This document shows positions 1 through 6,226 of a DNA stretch of 15,686 nucleotides, one piece after another; positions within the stretch are counted from its first letter, which is position 1, and the number at the start of each line of letters is the position of its first letter. The translations under genes were made by a program, and so were the position numbers. The stretch is from Candidatus Aminicenantota bacterium (lineage in GTDB: Bacteria > Acidobacteriota > Aminicenantia > JAMOAD01), in contig JALXDT010000222.1 of the NCBI GenBank assembly GCA_027070475.1, positions 1-15,686 of the forward strand, read 5' to 3'. A model generated the notes under the pieces. The model was given only the letters and a program-made list of their open reading frames with translations. It did not search any database and was not told the DNA's origin.

Positions 1-51
1 TTAAAAAACTAAATTTTCCAATCTTTTATATTCTCACAAAAAGTATCTAAT

Positions 52-64
52 AAAAAATTTTTTT
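52..64 (+). promoter_or_regulatory. A6T7 tract upstream of the gdhA promoter (UP-element-like)
   Basis: Six A residues are followed by seven T residues, ending nine bases before the -35 hexamer of the gdhA promoter. Such A/T tracts just upstream of -35 are known to bend DNA and to act as contacts for the RNA polymerase alpha subunit. Position and composition are seen directly; an activating role is inferred. In DNA this AT-rich it could be chance. Confidence 0.4.
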
Positions 65-73
65 GTTAAAAGA

Positions 74-101
74 TTGACTTTAAATTTTAATTTGTTATAA
101 T
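74..101 (+). promoter_or_regulatory. Promoter of gdhA (sigma-70 type, extended -10)
   Basis: TTGACT (74-79, one mismatch from TTGACA), a 16-base spacer, and a perfect TATAAT (96-101) preceded by TG at 93-94, which makes an extended -10. The predicted start of transcription is near 108, giving a leader of about 60 bases. The leader ends in the very strong ribosome site AGGAGGAGGT (154-163), five bases before the ATG. I see no riboswitch or attenuator in this leader. Confidence 0.8.
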
Positions 102-168
102 TCATAATGAACATCAAAAAAGAGAGATTTAGTAAAAAATCAAATAATATCTTAGGAGGAGGTATAAT

Positions 169-1527
169 ATGTCTCTTATTAAAGAGGTAATCGCAAAAGT
201 TAAGGAAAAAAATCCTGCACAGCCTGAATTCCATCAGGCAGTGGAAGAGGTTCTAACAACTTTGGAACCCACAGTTGATAAGCACCCTGAGTTTGTTAAG
301 GCTAAAATCTACGAAAGAATAGTAGAGCCTGACAGACAGATCATTTTCAGAGTACCATGGGAAGATGATGAGGGTAATGTTCATGTAAACAGAGGTATGA
401 GAATTGAGTTTAACAATGCACTTGGTCCCTATAAGGGAGGACTCAGATTTCATCCAACAGTTTATGAAGGAATTATTAAGTTCCTTGGTTTTGAACAGAT
501 TTTCAAAAACTCTTTGACAACTCTTCCAATGGGAGGAGCAAAGGGAGGATCTGATTTTGATCCCAAAGGAAAATCAGATGCAGAGGTTATGAGATTCTGC
601 TATTCATTCATGAGAGAGCTTTTCAGACATGTTGGTCCTAACACAGATGTCCCCGCAGGAGATATTGGTGTAGGCGGAAGAGAGATCGGATATCTCTTGG
701 GAATGTATAAAAAACTCACCAATGAACACTCAGGTGGTGTTTTAACCGGAAAAGCCTATGAATGGGGTGGAAGTTTAATCAGACCAGAAGCAACAGGTTA
801 TGGTAATGTTTATTTTGCAGCTGAAATGTTAGCAACAAGGGGAGAAACATTCTCAGGCAAAACAGTATTGGTAAGTGGTTCAGGTAATGTTGCTCAGTAC
901 ACAATCCAGAAAATCAACCAGCTTGGTGGAAAGGTTATCACAATATCAGATTCTTCAGGAACAGTAGTTGACATGGATGGAGTAAAAGGTGAAAAATGGG
1001 ATTTTCTCATGGAATTAAAGAATGTAAAGAGAGGAAGAGTAAAAGAGTATGCTGAGAAATTCGGAGTTGATTATTATGATGGAAAGAGCGTCTGGGATGT
1101 GGTAAAAGAGCAGGGAATTAAAGCCGATGTAGCACTTCCTTCAGCAACACAAAATGAAATCAATGGTGAGCATGCACAGGCTCTCGTCAATAATGGTGTA
1201 ATATGTGTGTCCGAAGGTGCAAATATGCCTTCAACATTGGATGCTATAAATATTTATCTTGAAAATAATGTTCTCTATGGACCTGCAAAGGCCGCAAATG
1301 CCGGTGGTGTTGCAGTATCAGGTCTTGAAATGAGTCAGAATAGCTTAAGATTACAATGGACAAGAGAAGAGGTAGATAATAAACTTCATGAAATTATGAA
1401 GAGTATTCATAAAAACTCCCTTGCAGCAGCTGAAGCTTATGGTAAACCCGGAAATTATCTTTACGGAGCAAACATTGCCGGTTTCCTCAAAGTTGCCAAA
1501 GCAATGTTAGCATACGGAATCGTTTAA
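169..1527 (+). CDS. gdhA: Glutamate dehydrogenase, NADP-type hexameric
   Basis: Interconverts glutamate and 2-oxoglutarate plus ammonia in the cytoplasm. The protein is 452 aa, close to the roughly 447 aa of the E. coli enzyme. Visible landmarks are Lys89 in the PYKGGLRF substrate site, the catalytic PMGGAKGG motif with Lys125, Asp165 in PAGDIG, and the Rossmann fingerprint GSGNVA at 237-242. The SDSSG stretch at 260-264 resembles NADP-dependent bacterial enzymes, so NADP(H) is favoured, though coenzyme choice cannot be proven by eye. The start is fixed by AGGAGGAGGT five bases upstream. The gene has its own promoter and terminator, so it is probably monocistronic and highly expressed. Its base composition is visibly richer in G+C than that of the distal plus-strand operon. 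Glutamate made by the formiminotransferase at 2449 would be a natural substrate. Confidence 0.96.
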   Translation: MSLIKEVIAKVKEKNPAQPEFHQAVEEVLTTLEPTVDKHPEFVKAKIYERIVEPDRQIIFRVPWEDDEGNVHVNRGMRIEFNNALGPYKGGLRFHPTVYEGIIKFLGFEQIFKNSLTTLPMGGAKGGSDFDPKGKSDAEVMRFCYSFMRELFRHVGPNTDVPAGDIGVGGREIGYLLGMYKKLTNEHSGGVLTGKAYEWGGSLIRPEATGYGNVYFAAEMLATRGETFSGKTVLVSGSGNVAQYTIQKINQLGGKVITISDSSGTVVDMDGVKGEKWDFLMELKNVKRGRVKEYAEKFGVDYYDGKSVWDVVKEQGIKADVALPSATQNEINGEHAQALVNNGVICVSEGANMPSTLDAINIYLENNVLYGPAKAANAGGVAVSGLEMSQNSLRLQWTREEVDNKLHEIMKSIHKNSLAAAEAYGKPGNYLYGANIAGFLKVAKAMLAYGIV

Positions 1528-1536
1528 TAGCTGAAA

Positions 1537-1542
1537 TATAAT
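1537..1542 (+). promoter_or_regulatory. Possible -10 hexamer for the SDR gene, just before the gdhA terminator
   Basis: A perfect TATAAT lies ten bases after the gdhA stop codon. I see no good -35 at 16-18 bases, so this is weak. If used, transcription would begin near 1549, inside the 5' arm of the gdhA terminator. That would shorten the hairpin and let the downstream SDR gene be made without read-through. The idea is inferred only; TATAAT occurs often by chance in such AT-rich DNA. Confidence 0.25.
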
Positions 1543-1543
1543 C

Positions 1544-1575
1544 AAAGGGGGGAGAGAAATCTCCCCCTTTTTTTA
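1544..1575 (+). terminator. Rho-independent terminator of gdhA
   Basis: A 12-bp stem pairs 1544-1555 with 1560-1571 and includes one G-U pair. The core is six G residues and AGA against TCT and five C residues. It is closed by a GAAA tetraloop (1556-1559), and a run of seven T residues (1568-1574) follows. This is a textbook intrinsic terminator 16 bases after the gdhA stop codon. Confidence 0.93.
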
Positions 1576-1586
1576 TTTTAGGGGGA
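1562..1586 (+). promoter_or_regulatory. Terminator 3' arm complementary to the ribosome site of the SDR gene
   Basis: TCCCCCT (1562-1568) in the 3' arm of the gdhA terminator is the exact reverse complement of AGGGGGA (1580-1586), the ribosome site of the next gene, with 11 bases between. The C-rich strand can therefore pair either with the G-rich 5' terminator arm or with the ribosome site. On a full read-through transcript the longer terminator stem should win and leave the ribosome site open. On a transcript starting after about 1550 the ribosome site could be masked. The complementarity is seen; the regulatory effect is inferred. Confidence 0.35.
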
Positions 1587-1589
1587 AAA

Positions 1590-2381
1590 ATGGATTTAGG
1601 ATTGGAAGGTAAGATTGGAGTCATAACAGCTGCAAGTAAAGGTTTGGGTAAAGCAGCGGCTGAAGCTCTTGCAAAAGAAAAAGTTAATCTTGCTATTTGC
1701 TCAAGGGATGAAAATAGAATAAGACAAACAGCTAATGAGATTTCAGAAAAATATAAAACAAAGGTTTCACCCTTTGTTTGTGATGTCAGATCAAAAGAGG
1801 ATATTGAAAGATTAAAAGATAATGTTATAAAAGAATTTGGAACAGTTCATATCTTATTTACAAATGCTGGAGGTCCTCCTTCAGGAAAAGCCCTGGACTT
1901 TACTCCAGAAGACTATGAAGAAGCTATTAAATTAAATCTCTTAAGTACAATAAATCTTATCTATGCTTTCTTACCTTATATGAGAAATCAAAAATGGGGA
2001 AGAATTATTGCATCAACTTCCATTTCTGTAAAGCAACCTATACCCACAATAGCTCTTTCAAATGTTTCAAGAGTTGGAATAATAGCTTTTATAAAAAGTT
2101 TAATACAAGAAATCTCCAAAGATAATATAACAGCAAATATAGTGGCTCCCGGCTATATCATGACAGATAGAGTCATAGAATTATTAAAAGTAAGGGAAAA
2201 AAATGAAGGTAAAAGCTTTGAGGAGCTTTTAAAAGAATTGGCAAAAAATACTCCATTAAACAGGATCGGAAAGCCGGAGGAGTTCGGAGCCTTAGTTGCT
2301 TTTCTTTCTTCGGAATTAGCAGGATATATAAATGGTGAAACAATCTTAATAGATGGTGGAATGTACAAGGGCCTGTTTTGA
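1590..2381 (+). CDS. Atypical short-chain dehydrogenase/reductase-like protein (BKR-like), catalytic Tyr and Lys replaced
   Basis: A 263-aa, single-domain Rossmann protein with the SDR layout. The coenzyme loop is TAASKGLG (13-20) rather than TGxxxGxG, NAGG is at 92-95, the Ser region is at 142-144, and APGYIMTDR (186-194) precedes a C-terminal LIDGG (253-257). In the usual YxxxK position it has Ser157 and Arg161, so the catalytic Tyr and Lys are both absent. This pattern, together with NAGGPPSG and LALSN-like sequence, matches as I recall it the conserved-domain subgroup of beta-ketoacyl-ACP-reductase-like SDRs that lack the normal tetrad; the substrate is unknown. The start has AGGGGGA four bases upstream. 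The gene lies only 15 bases beyond the gdhA terminator and has no clear promoter. Whether it is an enzyme with altered chemistry or a nucleotide-binding non-enzyme cannot be told from sequence. Confidence 0.88.
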   Translation: MDLGLEGKIGVITAASKGLGKAAAEALAKEKVNLAICSRDENRIRQTANEISEKYKTKVSPFVCDVRSKEDIERLKDNVIKEFGTVHILFTNAGGPPSGKALDFTPEDYEEAIKLNLLSTINLIYAFLPYMRNQKWGRIIASTSISVKQPIPTIALSNVSRVGIIAFIKSLIQEISKDNITANIVAPGYIMTDRVIELLKVREKNEGKSFEELLKELAKNTPLNRIGKPEEFGALVAFLSSELAGYINGETILIDGGMYKGLF

Positions 2382-2385
2382 AAAC

Positions 2386-2414
2386 TTGAACAAATTCTTT
2401 TAATATTGTATATT
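2386..2414 (+). promoter_or_regulatory. Promoter of the formiminotransferase-cyclodeaminase / dGTPase unit
   Basis: TTGAAC (2386-2391), a 17-base spacer and TATATT (2409-2414). It sits between the SDR stop codon and the next gene, whose ribosome site is AAGGAGGG (2437-2444), four bases before the ATG. There is no terminator after the SDR gene, so read-through from it is also possible. Confidence 0.6.
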
Positions 2415-2448
2415 TAACCTTAAATTTTTAGATAAAAAGGAGGGTATT

Positions 2449-4137
2449 ATGGCAAAGCTTGTAGAATGTGTTCCTAACTTTTCAGAAGGCAGGGATAAAT
2501 CAAAATTAGAGGAAATAAAAAAGGCAGTTGAATCAGTGCCGGGAGTTAAACTTTTGGATATTGACCCCGGAGAAGCAACAAACAGAACTGTCTTTACATT
2601 TGTTGGCGATCCTGAAAGTATTAAGGAAGCCGCATTCAGAGCTATTAAAAGAGCATCAGAGATAATAGATATGAGAGAGCACAAAGGTGCTCATCCGAGA
2701 CTCGGTGCAACAGATGTTGTTCCTTTTGTTCCCCTTGAAGGCGTTACTATGGAAGATTGTGTTGCAATAGCCAAGGAATTGGGAGAAAGAGTCGGAAGAG
2801 AGCTTAAAATCCCTGTTTATCTTTATGAAGAGGCTGCAACTACCCCTGAAAGAAAGAGCCTTTCATATGTGAGAAAGGGTGAGTATGAAGCCCTTCCTGA
2901 TAAATTAAAGGAGTTAAAACCGGATTTCGGTCCCGATGAATATAATGAAGATATTGCAAGAACAGGAGCAACTATAATAGGAGCAAGGGAATTTTTAATC
3001 GCATACAATGTTAATCTGAATACAAAAGATAAAAAACTTGCCAATGAAATTGCTCTTAATATTAGAGAAAACGGTAGGTTAAAAAGAGATAGTAATGGAA
3101 AGGTTGTCAAAGATCAGAACGGAAAATCTCTTAGAGTGCCCGGTACATTAAAGGCTGTAAGGGCTATCGGTTGGTATATAGATGAATACGGGATAGCTCA
3201 GATTTCAATAAATCTATTAAACTATAAAATTACTCCACTTTGGAAAGTTTATGAGGAGGTAAGAGAGCAGGCTGAAAAATTGGGATTATTGGTCACAGGA
3301 AGTGAAATTGTCGGTCTTGTTCCCAAAGAGGCAATATATGAAGCCGGAAAATATTATCTTAAAAAACAGAATAAAACAACAGGTGTTCCAGAAAAGGAAA
3401 TAATTGACATTGCTGTCAAATCTCTCGGTTTAAATTCTGTTTCACCCTTTGAGCCTGATGAGAAAATAATAGAGTATATAATTGCAAAAGATAATTCCAC
3501 TAACCTTCTTACAAACCTTACGATAAATGATTTTGCGGATGAGGTTTCCGTGGATTCTCCTGCTCCGGGAGGAGGAAGTGTTGCAGCTTTAGGAGGAGCT
3601 TTATCTTCTGCCCTTTCTGCAATGGTATCAGCTCTCTCTTACAATAAAAAAGGCTATGAAGATTATAGAAATGAATTTATTAATTTGGGCGAAAAGGCAC
3701 AAAAGGTAAAAGATGAATTTTTAAAATTGGTTGATGAAGATACAAATGCTTTTAATAAGTTTATGGCAGCAAGAAAATTACCTAAGAAAACAGACGAGGA
3801 AAAAGCCGAAAGGGAAAAGGCACTGGAAGAAGCTGCAAAATATGCTGCGGATATTCCTTTAAAAGTTCTTGAAACATCGGTTCTTGCTCTTCAGATAGCA
3901 GAAAGAGTCTCGGAAATAGGGAATAAAAACTCAATATCAGATGCCGGTGTAGCAGGCTGGATGGGAAGAGCAGCAGCTGAAGGAGCTTATCTTAATGTAA
4001 AAATAAATCTTCCATCCATTTCCGATGAAAACTTTAGAAAGGAGATCATTGCAAAAGCCGGAGATTTCCTTGAAGAGGCGAGAAAAATTAATCAGAGAAT
4101 TTCTATTAATGTTTTAAAAGCTCTTGAAGAAGAATGA
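2449..4137 (+). CDS. Bifunctional glutamate formiminotransferase / formiminotetrahydrofolate cyclodeaminase
   Basis: Transfers the formimino group of N-formimino-L-glutamate (from histidine breakdown) to THF, then releases ammonia to give 5,10-methenyl-THF. At 562 aa it is slightly longer than the ~541-aa mammalian FTCD. Residues 1-180 are the N-terminal formiminotransferase domain with HKGAHPRLGATDVVPF; His82 has the same number as the catalytic His of the mammalian enzyme. The C-terminal formiminotransferase domain covers roughly 181-335 and carries a short polar insertion at about 208-228. The cyclodeaminase domain (about 356-560) opens with PAPGGGSVAALGGALSSAL. Both domains look intact. 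The partner genes hutH, hutU and hutI are not in the window. The last four bases overlap the dGTPase start (ATGA), implying coupled translation. Together with gdhA this links histidine-derived glutamate to deamination and one-carbon supply. Confidence 0.95.
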   Translation: MAKLVECVPNFSEGRDKSKLEEIKKAVESVPGVKLLDIDPGEATNRTVFTFVGDPESIKEAAFRAIKRASEIIDMREHKGAHPRLGATDVVPFVPLEGVTMEDCVAIAKELGERVGRELKIPVYLYEEAATTPERKSLSYVRKGEYEALPDKLKELKPDFGPDEYNEDIARTGATIIGAREFLIAYNVNLNTKDKKLANEIALNIRENGRLKRDSNGKVVKDQNGKSLRVPGTLKAVRAIGWYIDEYGIAQISINLLNYKITPLWKVYEEVREQAEKLGLLVTGSEIVGLVPKEAIYEAGKYYLKKQNKTTGVPEKEIIDIAVKSLGLNSVSPFEPDEKIIEYIIAKDNSTNLLTNLTINDFADEVSVDSPAPGGGSVAALGGALSSALSAMVSALSYNKKGYEDYRNEFINLGEKAQKVKDEFLKLVDEDTNAFNKFMAARKLPKKTDEEKAEREKALEEAAKYAADIPLKVLETSVLALQIAERVSEIGNKNSISDAGVAGWMGRAAAEGAYLNVKINLPSISDENFRKEIIAKAGDFLEEARKINQRISINVLKALEEE

Positions 4138-5159
4138 ATATAAGAGAAGAGATAGAAAATATAGAAAATAGCTATTTACATCCAAGAGCGACAAAAAACA
4201 GTGAAAGTAAAGGAAGGCCTGTTTTTGAAGAAAAGGATGACATAAGACCCCCTTTTCAAAGAGATAGAGATAGAATAATACATTCAAAATCTTTCAGAAG
4301 ATTAAAACACAAAACACAGGTTTTCATATCACCCACAGGAGACCATTACAGAACGAGGTTAACCCATACTCTTGAAGTATCCCAGATAGGAAGAACCATT
4401 GCCATGGCTTTGCATTTGAATGAAAGCCTTACTGAGGCAATTGCTCTAGGGCATGATTTAGGGCATACGCCTTTCGGCCATTTTGGGGAGGAAGTTTTGA
4501 ACGAGCTTTCCGATGAAGGGTTCAGACATTATGAACACAGTTTAAGGGTTGTTGATAAACTTGAAAATGAAGGAAAAGGATTAAACTTAACTTATGAAGT
4601 CAGAGATGGGATTTTAAAGCATTCAAAAGGTTTCGGAGATATATTCGCTCCTGAAAAGATGGCTGAAACACTTGAAGGGCAAATCATAAGATTTTCAGAC
4701 ATAGTGGCATATGTAAATCATGATCTGGATGATGCAATAAGAGCCGGTTTGATAAAACATGATGATATTCCAAAAAGACTCAATAAGATCCTTGGCAAGA
4801 CAAGAAGAGAGAGAATAAATACAATGGTAAGAGATATCATTTTTACGACAAAAAAATATGATTATGATTATATAAGAATGAGTGAACCGATTTATGAGGC
4901 GACCGTAGAATTAAGGGAATTTCTAAAAAAATATGTTTACAAAGAAGAGGAGCACGAAGCTGAAAAGAGTAAAATAATGAAAATCTTAAAAGACCTATTT
5001 TATTATATTATGGAATATCCGGATGAATATATAGAGAAATTTCCCGAAGGGGATAGTGTAAAAAGGAGAGTAATAGATTTCATTGCCGGAATGACAGACA
5101 GGTTTGCAATAAACCTCTATGAAAAACTGTTTGTTCCAAAACCCTGGAGTAAATTATAA
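4134..5159 (+). CDS. Deoxyguanosinetriphosphate triphosphohydrolase-like protein (HD domain)
   Basis: A 341-aa HD-domain protein of the dGTPase-like family, which hydrolyses dNTPs to the deoxynucleoside plus triphosphate. The metal site is visible: His78 in RLTHTLEV, His107-Asp108 in LGHDLGHTPFGH, and Asp189 in FSDIVAYVNHD. The N-terminal RPPFQRDRDRIIHSKSFRRL (38-57) and KTQVF (60-64) are typical of the family. It is shorter than E. coli Dgt (about 505 aa) and fits the shorter type-2 class, whose members often act on several dNTPs, so I give no gene symbol. Translation is probably coupled to the preceding gene through the ATGA overlap; only a weak GAAGAAG ribosome site is seen. Pairing with a folate enzyme may reflect shared nucleotide metabolism, which is inference. 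Confidence 0.93.
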   Translation: MNIREEIENIENSYLHPRATKNSESKGRPVFEEKDDIRPPFQRDRDRIIHSKSFRRLKHKTQVFISPTGDHYRTRLTHTLEVSQIGRTIAMALHLNESLTEAIALGHDLGHTPFGHFGEEVLNELSDEGFRHYEHSLRVVDKLENEGKGLNLTYEVRDGILKHSKGFGDIFAPEKMAETLEGQIIRFSDIVAYVNHDLDDAIRAGLIKHDDIPKRLNKILGKTRRERINTMVRDIIFTTKKYDYDYIRMSEPIYEATVELREFLKKYVYKEEEHEAEKSKIMKILKDLFYYIMEYPDEYIEKFPEGDSVKRRVIDFIAGMTDRFAINLYEKLFVPKPWSKL

Positions 5160-5167
5160 ATTTATAA
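5154..5167. repeat. 14-bp all-A/T palindrome between convergent genes
   Basis: TTATAAATTTATAA is a perfect palindrome that covers the dGTPase stop codon and the 8 bp before the ridA stop codon. It lacks G+C and a following T-run on either strand, so it is not a convincing bidirectional terminator. No other terminator is seen at this convergent junction. Confidence 0.45.
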
Positions 5168-5545
5168 CTATTTACCCGCAATAAGGCTAATTTCAACCCT
5201 TACATTCTTAGGCAGTTTTGCAACCTCAACCACAGCTCTTGCAGGATAGGGAGGTTTGAAATATTCCTCATATATCTTGTTTAGCTCTGAAAAAAGATTC
5301 ATATCCGAAAGATAGACATTTACCATCAATACATTTGAAAAATCAAGGTTTTCCTCTTTAAGAACCGCTTGCAGGTTGGAAAATATCTGTCTTACCTCTT
5401 TTTCAAAATCTCCCTCTATTAGAGTGCCATCAGGAGTTAATGGAATTTGGCCTGAAGCAAAAACAAAATTATTGTAAAATACTGCCTGAGAATAGGGGCC
5501 TATGGCCTTTGGAGCTTTGTCTGTTTTAACCTCTTTTTTTGACAT
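5168..5545 (-). CDS. ridA: RidA family reactive-intermediate deaminase
   Basis: A 125-aa protein of the RidA (YjgF/YER057c/UK114) family, which forms trimers and hydrolyses reactive imines/enamines such as 2-aminoacrylate made by PLP enzymes. Family landmarks are APKAIGPYSQAV (11-22), SGQIPLTPDG (31-40), Arg103 in PARAVVEVAKLP, and Glu118 in RVEIS, corresponding to the catalytic Arg105 and Glu120 of the E. coli protein. It is full length. It is the last gene of the minus-strand operon; its AGGAG ribosome site (complement of 5552-5556) overlaps the TAG stop of nth, so translation is probably coupled. An amino-acid-catabolising cell would need this activity. RidA proteins vary in substrate, so the exact imine is open. 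Confidence 0.94.
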   Translation of the reverse strand: MSKKEVKTDKAPKAIGPYSQAVFYNNFVFASGQIPLTPDGTLIEGDFEKEVRQIFSNLQAVLKEENLDFSNVLMVNVYLSDMNLFSELNKIYEEYFKPPYPARAVVEVAKLPKNVRVEISLIAGK

Positions 5546-5554
5546 AAAAAACTC

Positions 5555-6226
5555 CTAATTTATTTTGTTTTTAAAAAATTTACAATATTCTTTAACAACA
5601 CAGATCTCACATTTGGGTCTCAGTGGTGTGCAAACACTTTTCCCATATAAAACAAAAATTGTATTTATCTTACTCCACCATCTTTCCGGTAATACCTTCA
5701 TAAGTTCCATTTCTGTTTCAAGCGGGCTTTTTGTTTTAACAAAACCAAGACGATTGGAAATTCTGTGTACATGAGTATCAACGCATATTGTATTTTTACC
5801 AAAGCTCAAACTTAAAACAAGATTTGCTGTCTTTCTTCCGACTCCGGGTAGTTTAATCAATTCTTCAAAAGTATCGGGGACTTTTCCATTATATTTTTCA
5901 ATCAGAATCTTGGCTGTTTCTTTCAAATATTTAGCTTTTTGTCTGTAAAATCCTATTGGTTTTAAAATAGTTTCAAGTTTTGTCTGCCCGATTCTTTTAA
6001 GGTCCTGAGGTTTTTTCACCCTTTTAAAGAGTTTCTTGCAAACAACCTCTGTTGTTTCATCCTTTGTTCTTGCGCTTAATATAACTGAAACAAGGACCAA
6101 AAAAGGGTCCTTTGTTTCCTCTTCCACTCTTTCACCGAATGGAAGAGAACCTTTTACTTTTTTTTCTATTAGAGTGAGGATTTTTTCTACTTTATCCTCC
6201 TCTAATGTTTTATTTTCCTCGTCCAA
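5555..6226 (-). CDS. nth: Endonuclease III (DNA glycosylase / AP lyase)
   Basis: Removes oxidised pyrimidines and nicks the abasic site in base excision repair. The 223-aa protein has the helix-hairpin-helix LPGVGRKTA (126-134) with catalytic Lys132, then catalytic Asp150 in VDTHVHR. The C-terminal [4Fe-4S] motif is Cys199-x6-Cys206-x2-Cys209-x5-Cys215. It is slightly longer than the 211-aa E. coli enzyme because of an acidic N-terminal extension. The start is TTG, directly abutting the TAG stop of nfnB (TAGTTG). GGAG lies nine bases before it, inside the nfnB coding end, and there is no Met codon until about residue 173. The true start could be a few codons further in, but coupling to nfnB translation is likely. 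It sits inside an otherwise metabolic operon. Confidence 0.94.
   Translation of the reverse strand: MDEENKTLEEDKVEKILTLIEKKVKGSLPFGERVEEETKDPFLVLVSVILSARTKDETTEVVCKKLFKRVKKPQDLKRIGQTKLETILKPIGFYRQKAKYLKETAKILIEKYNGKVPDTFEELIKLPGVGRKTANLVLSLSFGKNTICVDTHVHRISNRLGFVKTKSPLETEMELMKVLPERWWSKINTIFVLYGKSVCTPLRPKCEICVVKEYCKFFKNKIN

Noticed and set aside
2374..2384. GTTTTGAAAAC-like symmetry at the end of the SDR gene as a terminator
   Set aside because: The stem is only about five A/T-rich pairs with a one-base loop and no T-run, so it is not a plausible terminator.
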